8,133 bases of DNA, taken from assembly GCA_913020685.1 (NCBI GenBank), contig CAJWAY010000054.1, positions 1-8,133 on the forward strand, read 5' to 3'. The translations under genes were made by a program, and so were the position numbers. Shown here piece after piece: positions 6,629 through 8,133 of this stretch. Source of the stretch: an uncultured Flavobacteriaceae bacterium. Its GTDB lineage: Bacteria; Bacteroidota; Bacteroidia; Flavobacteriales; Flavobacteriaceae. The notes beneath the pieces are model-generated. The model was not told the DNA's origin. It did no database searches and worked only from the letters and a program-made list of their open reading frames with translations. Each line of letters opens with the position of its first letter. Positions within the stretch are counted from its first letter, which is position 1.

Positions 6629-8095
6629 TTAAACTGCCAACAAATCTCCTGCCATATTTTTTAAAGGAAGATCCGAACTGCCCATCAGGTAGGTGTCAAT
6701 TTGGTGAGCAGCTTCTCTACCTTCTGAGATAGCCCACACAATTAGTGATTGGCCTCTTCTTGCGTCACCGGCAGTAAAAATATTAGGTCTGTTGGTTTGA
6801 TATTGTTTCTCTCCTTTGACGTTTCCTCTGGGGTCAAAAGTTAAACCAAATTGTTCAGGAAGTGATTTTTCAGGACCGGTAAAACCAAGCGCAAGAAGGG
6901 CCAGTTCACATGGCCATTCTTTTTCCGAATCTATGATTTCTGTCAGTTGAGGTCTTTCTCCAGGGATTTTTTTCCATTCTACTTCAACTGTTTTTAGACC
7001 TTTGAGATTTCCTTTCTCATCTCCAATGAATTCTTTTGTGAGTATACTCCACTCTCTGTGGCTGCCCTCCTCGTGAGAAGAGCTGGTTTTAAGTTTGAAT
7101 GGCCAATAGGGCCAGGGATTATCTTCTGTTCTTCCATCAGCGGGTTTGGGCATAATTTCAAAATTGGTTACGCTCTTTGCCCCTTGACGATTGGAGGTGC
7201 CTATGCAGTCAGATCCTGTATCTCCACCCCCGATAACTATTACATTTTTGTCTTTTGCTAAAAATTTTGGATCGCGACTGTGTTGTCCATCAACAGCTTT
7301 GTTGTTGTGGGGTAAAAAGTCCATGGCTTGTGTCACGCCATTGAGGTCTGCACCAGGGATAGGAAGTCCCCGTTTGATACTAGCTCCCGTACAGATCAAA
7401 ACTGCATCAAATTCCTTTTCGATATTCTCTGTTTTAATGGTTTTTCCTACTTCAACATTACATTTAAATATGATGCCCTCTGCTTTGAGAATATCTATAC
7501 GACGGTCGATTATATTTTTTTCCATCTTAAAATCTGGGATTCCATAACGAAGTAAACCTCCAATTTTATTATCTCTTTCAAAAACAGTTACAGTATGGCC
7601 TGCACGGTTGAGCTGCTGTGCAGCAGCTAGTCCAGCAGGGCCTGATCCGATTACGGCAATGGACTTCTCTGTTCTGCTATCAGGAGGTTGAGGCTTGATC
7701 CAGCCTTCAGAAAACCCGCGTTCCACGATGTACTTTTCAATTAATTCTATAGACACAGGTGGGCTAATGATTCCTAAGACACACGCCTCCTCACAAGGAG
7801 CAGGGCAAAGTCTACCGGTAAATTCAGGGAAATTATTAGTAGAGTGTAAAATATTGAGCGCTCTTTGCCATTCATTTTTGTGAACAGCGTCATTAAAATC
7901 TGGGATCAAATTACCTAATGGACAACCACTGTGACAAAATGGGACTCCGCAATCCATACACCTTCCCCCTTGTTCAAGTAATTCATCATTGTTTGGAGCA
8001 ATGGTGAATTCTTTATAATTTCTTATTCGCTTTTTTGGTGTTACGACAGGTTCTTTAATTCTGTCATACTCCATAAATCCCCTAAGCTTTCCCAT
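6629..8095 (-). CDS. gltD: Glutamate synthase (NADPH) small subunit GltD, 488 aa
   Basis: The small subunit oxidises NAD(P)H through FAD and passes electrons via iron-sulfur clusters to the large subunit GltB, which makes two glutamates from glutamine and 2-oxoglutarate (GOGAT, cytoplasm). The N-terminus MGKLRGFMEYDR is typical. The cysteine groups CMDCGVPFCHSGCP (46-59) and LCPAPCEEAC (96-105) are the cluster ligands. The first Rossmann motif VIGSGPAGLAAA (148-159) binds FAD. The second, VIGGGDTGSDC (287-297), binds NAD(P)H. NIFTAGDARRGQSLIVWAI (438-456) is the C-terminal FAD-binding element. The length is normal (about 470-490 in the family) and nothing is missing. The ATG start at 8095 is supported by the family N-terminus. 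There is no evident Shine-Dalgarno (upstream is AT-rich). An upstream frame on the same strand ends 2 bases before the start, consistent with a gltBD operon entering from the right. Confidence 0.97.
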   Translation of the reverse strand: MGKLRGFMEYDRIKEPVVTPKKRIRNYKEFTIAPNNDELLEQGGRCMDCGVPFCHSGCPLGNLIPDFNDAVHKNEWQRALNILHSTNNFPEFTGRLCPAPCEEACVLGIISPPVSIELIEKYIVERGFSEGWIKPQPPDSRTEKSIAVIGSGPAGLAAAQQLNRAGHTVTVFERDNKIGGLLRYGIPDFKMEKNIIDRRIDILKAEGIIFKCNVEVGKTIKTENIEKEFDAVLICTGASIKRGLPIPGADLNGVTQAMDFLPHNNKAVDGQHSRDPKFLAKDKNVIVIGGGDTGSDCIGTSNRQGAKSVTNFEIMPKPADGRTEDNPWPYWPFKLKTSSSHEEGSHREWSILTKEFIGDEKGNLKGLKTVEVEWKKIPGERPQLTEIIDSEKEWPCELALLALGFTGPEKSLPEQFGLTFDPRGNVKGEKQYQTNRPNIFTAGDARRGQSLIVWAISEGREAAHQIDTYLMGSSDLPLKNMAGDLLAV

Positions 8096-8097
8096 AG

Positions 8098-8133
8098 TTA
8101 ACTAATTTTATTTTCTTTTTCACTTTTTTCAAG
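8098..8133 (-). CDS. Possible C-terminal end of glutamate synthase large subunit (partial)
   Basis: On the minus strand the frame from 8133 reads LEKSEKENKIS and then TAA at 8100-8098, 2 bases before the gltD ATG. Large-subunit proteins of this type often end in a segment like DYK-x-x-LE followed by a short charged tail, and gltB normally precedes gltD, so gltB is the natural candidate. Only 11 codons are visible and they carry no diagnostic residue, so the identity rests on position. Low-complexity A-rich leader DNA would look much the same. Confidence 0.4.
   Translation of the reverse strand, partial: LEKSEKENKIS

Noticed and set aside
7191..7547. 118-codon plus-strand open frame inside gltD
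   Set aside because: It is antisense to conserved FAD/NAD(P)H-binding parts of gltD, and its translation has no domain signature.

Overview
The window looks like ordinary chromosomal DNA from a Bacteroidota species, most likely a Cytophagales/Cyclobacteriaceae-type marine or soil organism. This is inferred from four things: AT-rich coding DNA, starts with no recognisable Shine-Dalgarno, TAnnTTTG-type promoter elements, and a Bacteroidota-specific putative porin (Porin_10 type). No RNA gene, CRISPR array, insertion sequence or phage gene was seen. There is no gene-free stretch longer than about 90 bases.

Layout from left to right. Bases 1-87 hold two apparent outward-facing promoters: one for a minus-strand gene that starts at the very edge (ATG at 5-3), one for the plus-strand pair. 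That pair is a 55-residue Pmp3/YqaE-like membrane protein (88-255, TTG start) and lipB octanoyltransferase (252-953), joined by an ATGA stop/start overlap. The lipB end overlaps by 8 bp, tail to tail, the end of a large minus-strand gene (946-3396). That gene encodes a predicted lipoprotein with a DUF3352-like N-terminal part and a C-terminal beta-propeller. Upstream of it on the same strand lies rnhB (RNase HII, 3479-4075, GTG start), probably its operon partner. Divergent from rnhB, across a 74-bp spacer, is the porin gene (4150-6546). It is convergent with gltD (6629-8095, minus), the small subunit of glutamate synthase. What may be the last codons of the large-subunit gene gltB enter at the right edge.

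The genes do not form one pathway. Housekeeping functions (lipoic acid attachment, ribonucleotide removal and RNA/DNA hybrid cleavage, ammonia assimilation) alternate with cell-envelope proteins (small membrane proteolipid, surface or periplasmic lipoprotein, outer-membrane barrel). I see no convincing undescribed system. The points most worth a second look are the short pmp3-like gene hidden in another frame of lipB's upstream region, the shared palindromic stop region of lipB and the lipoprotein, the uncharacterised propeller lipoprotein coupled to rnhB, and a protein-like in-frame continuation after the rnhB stop codon.
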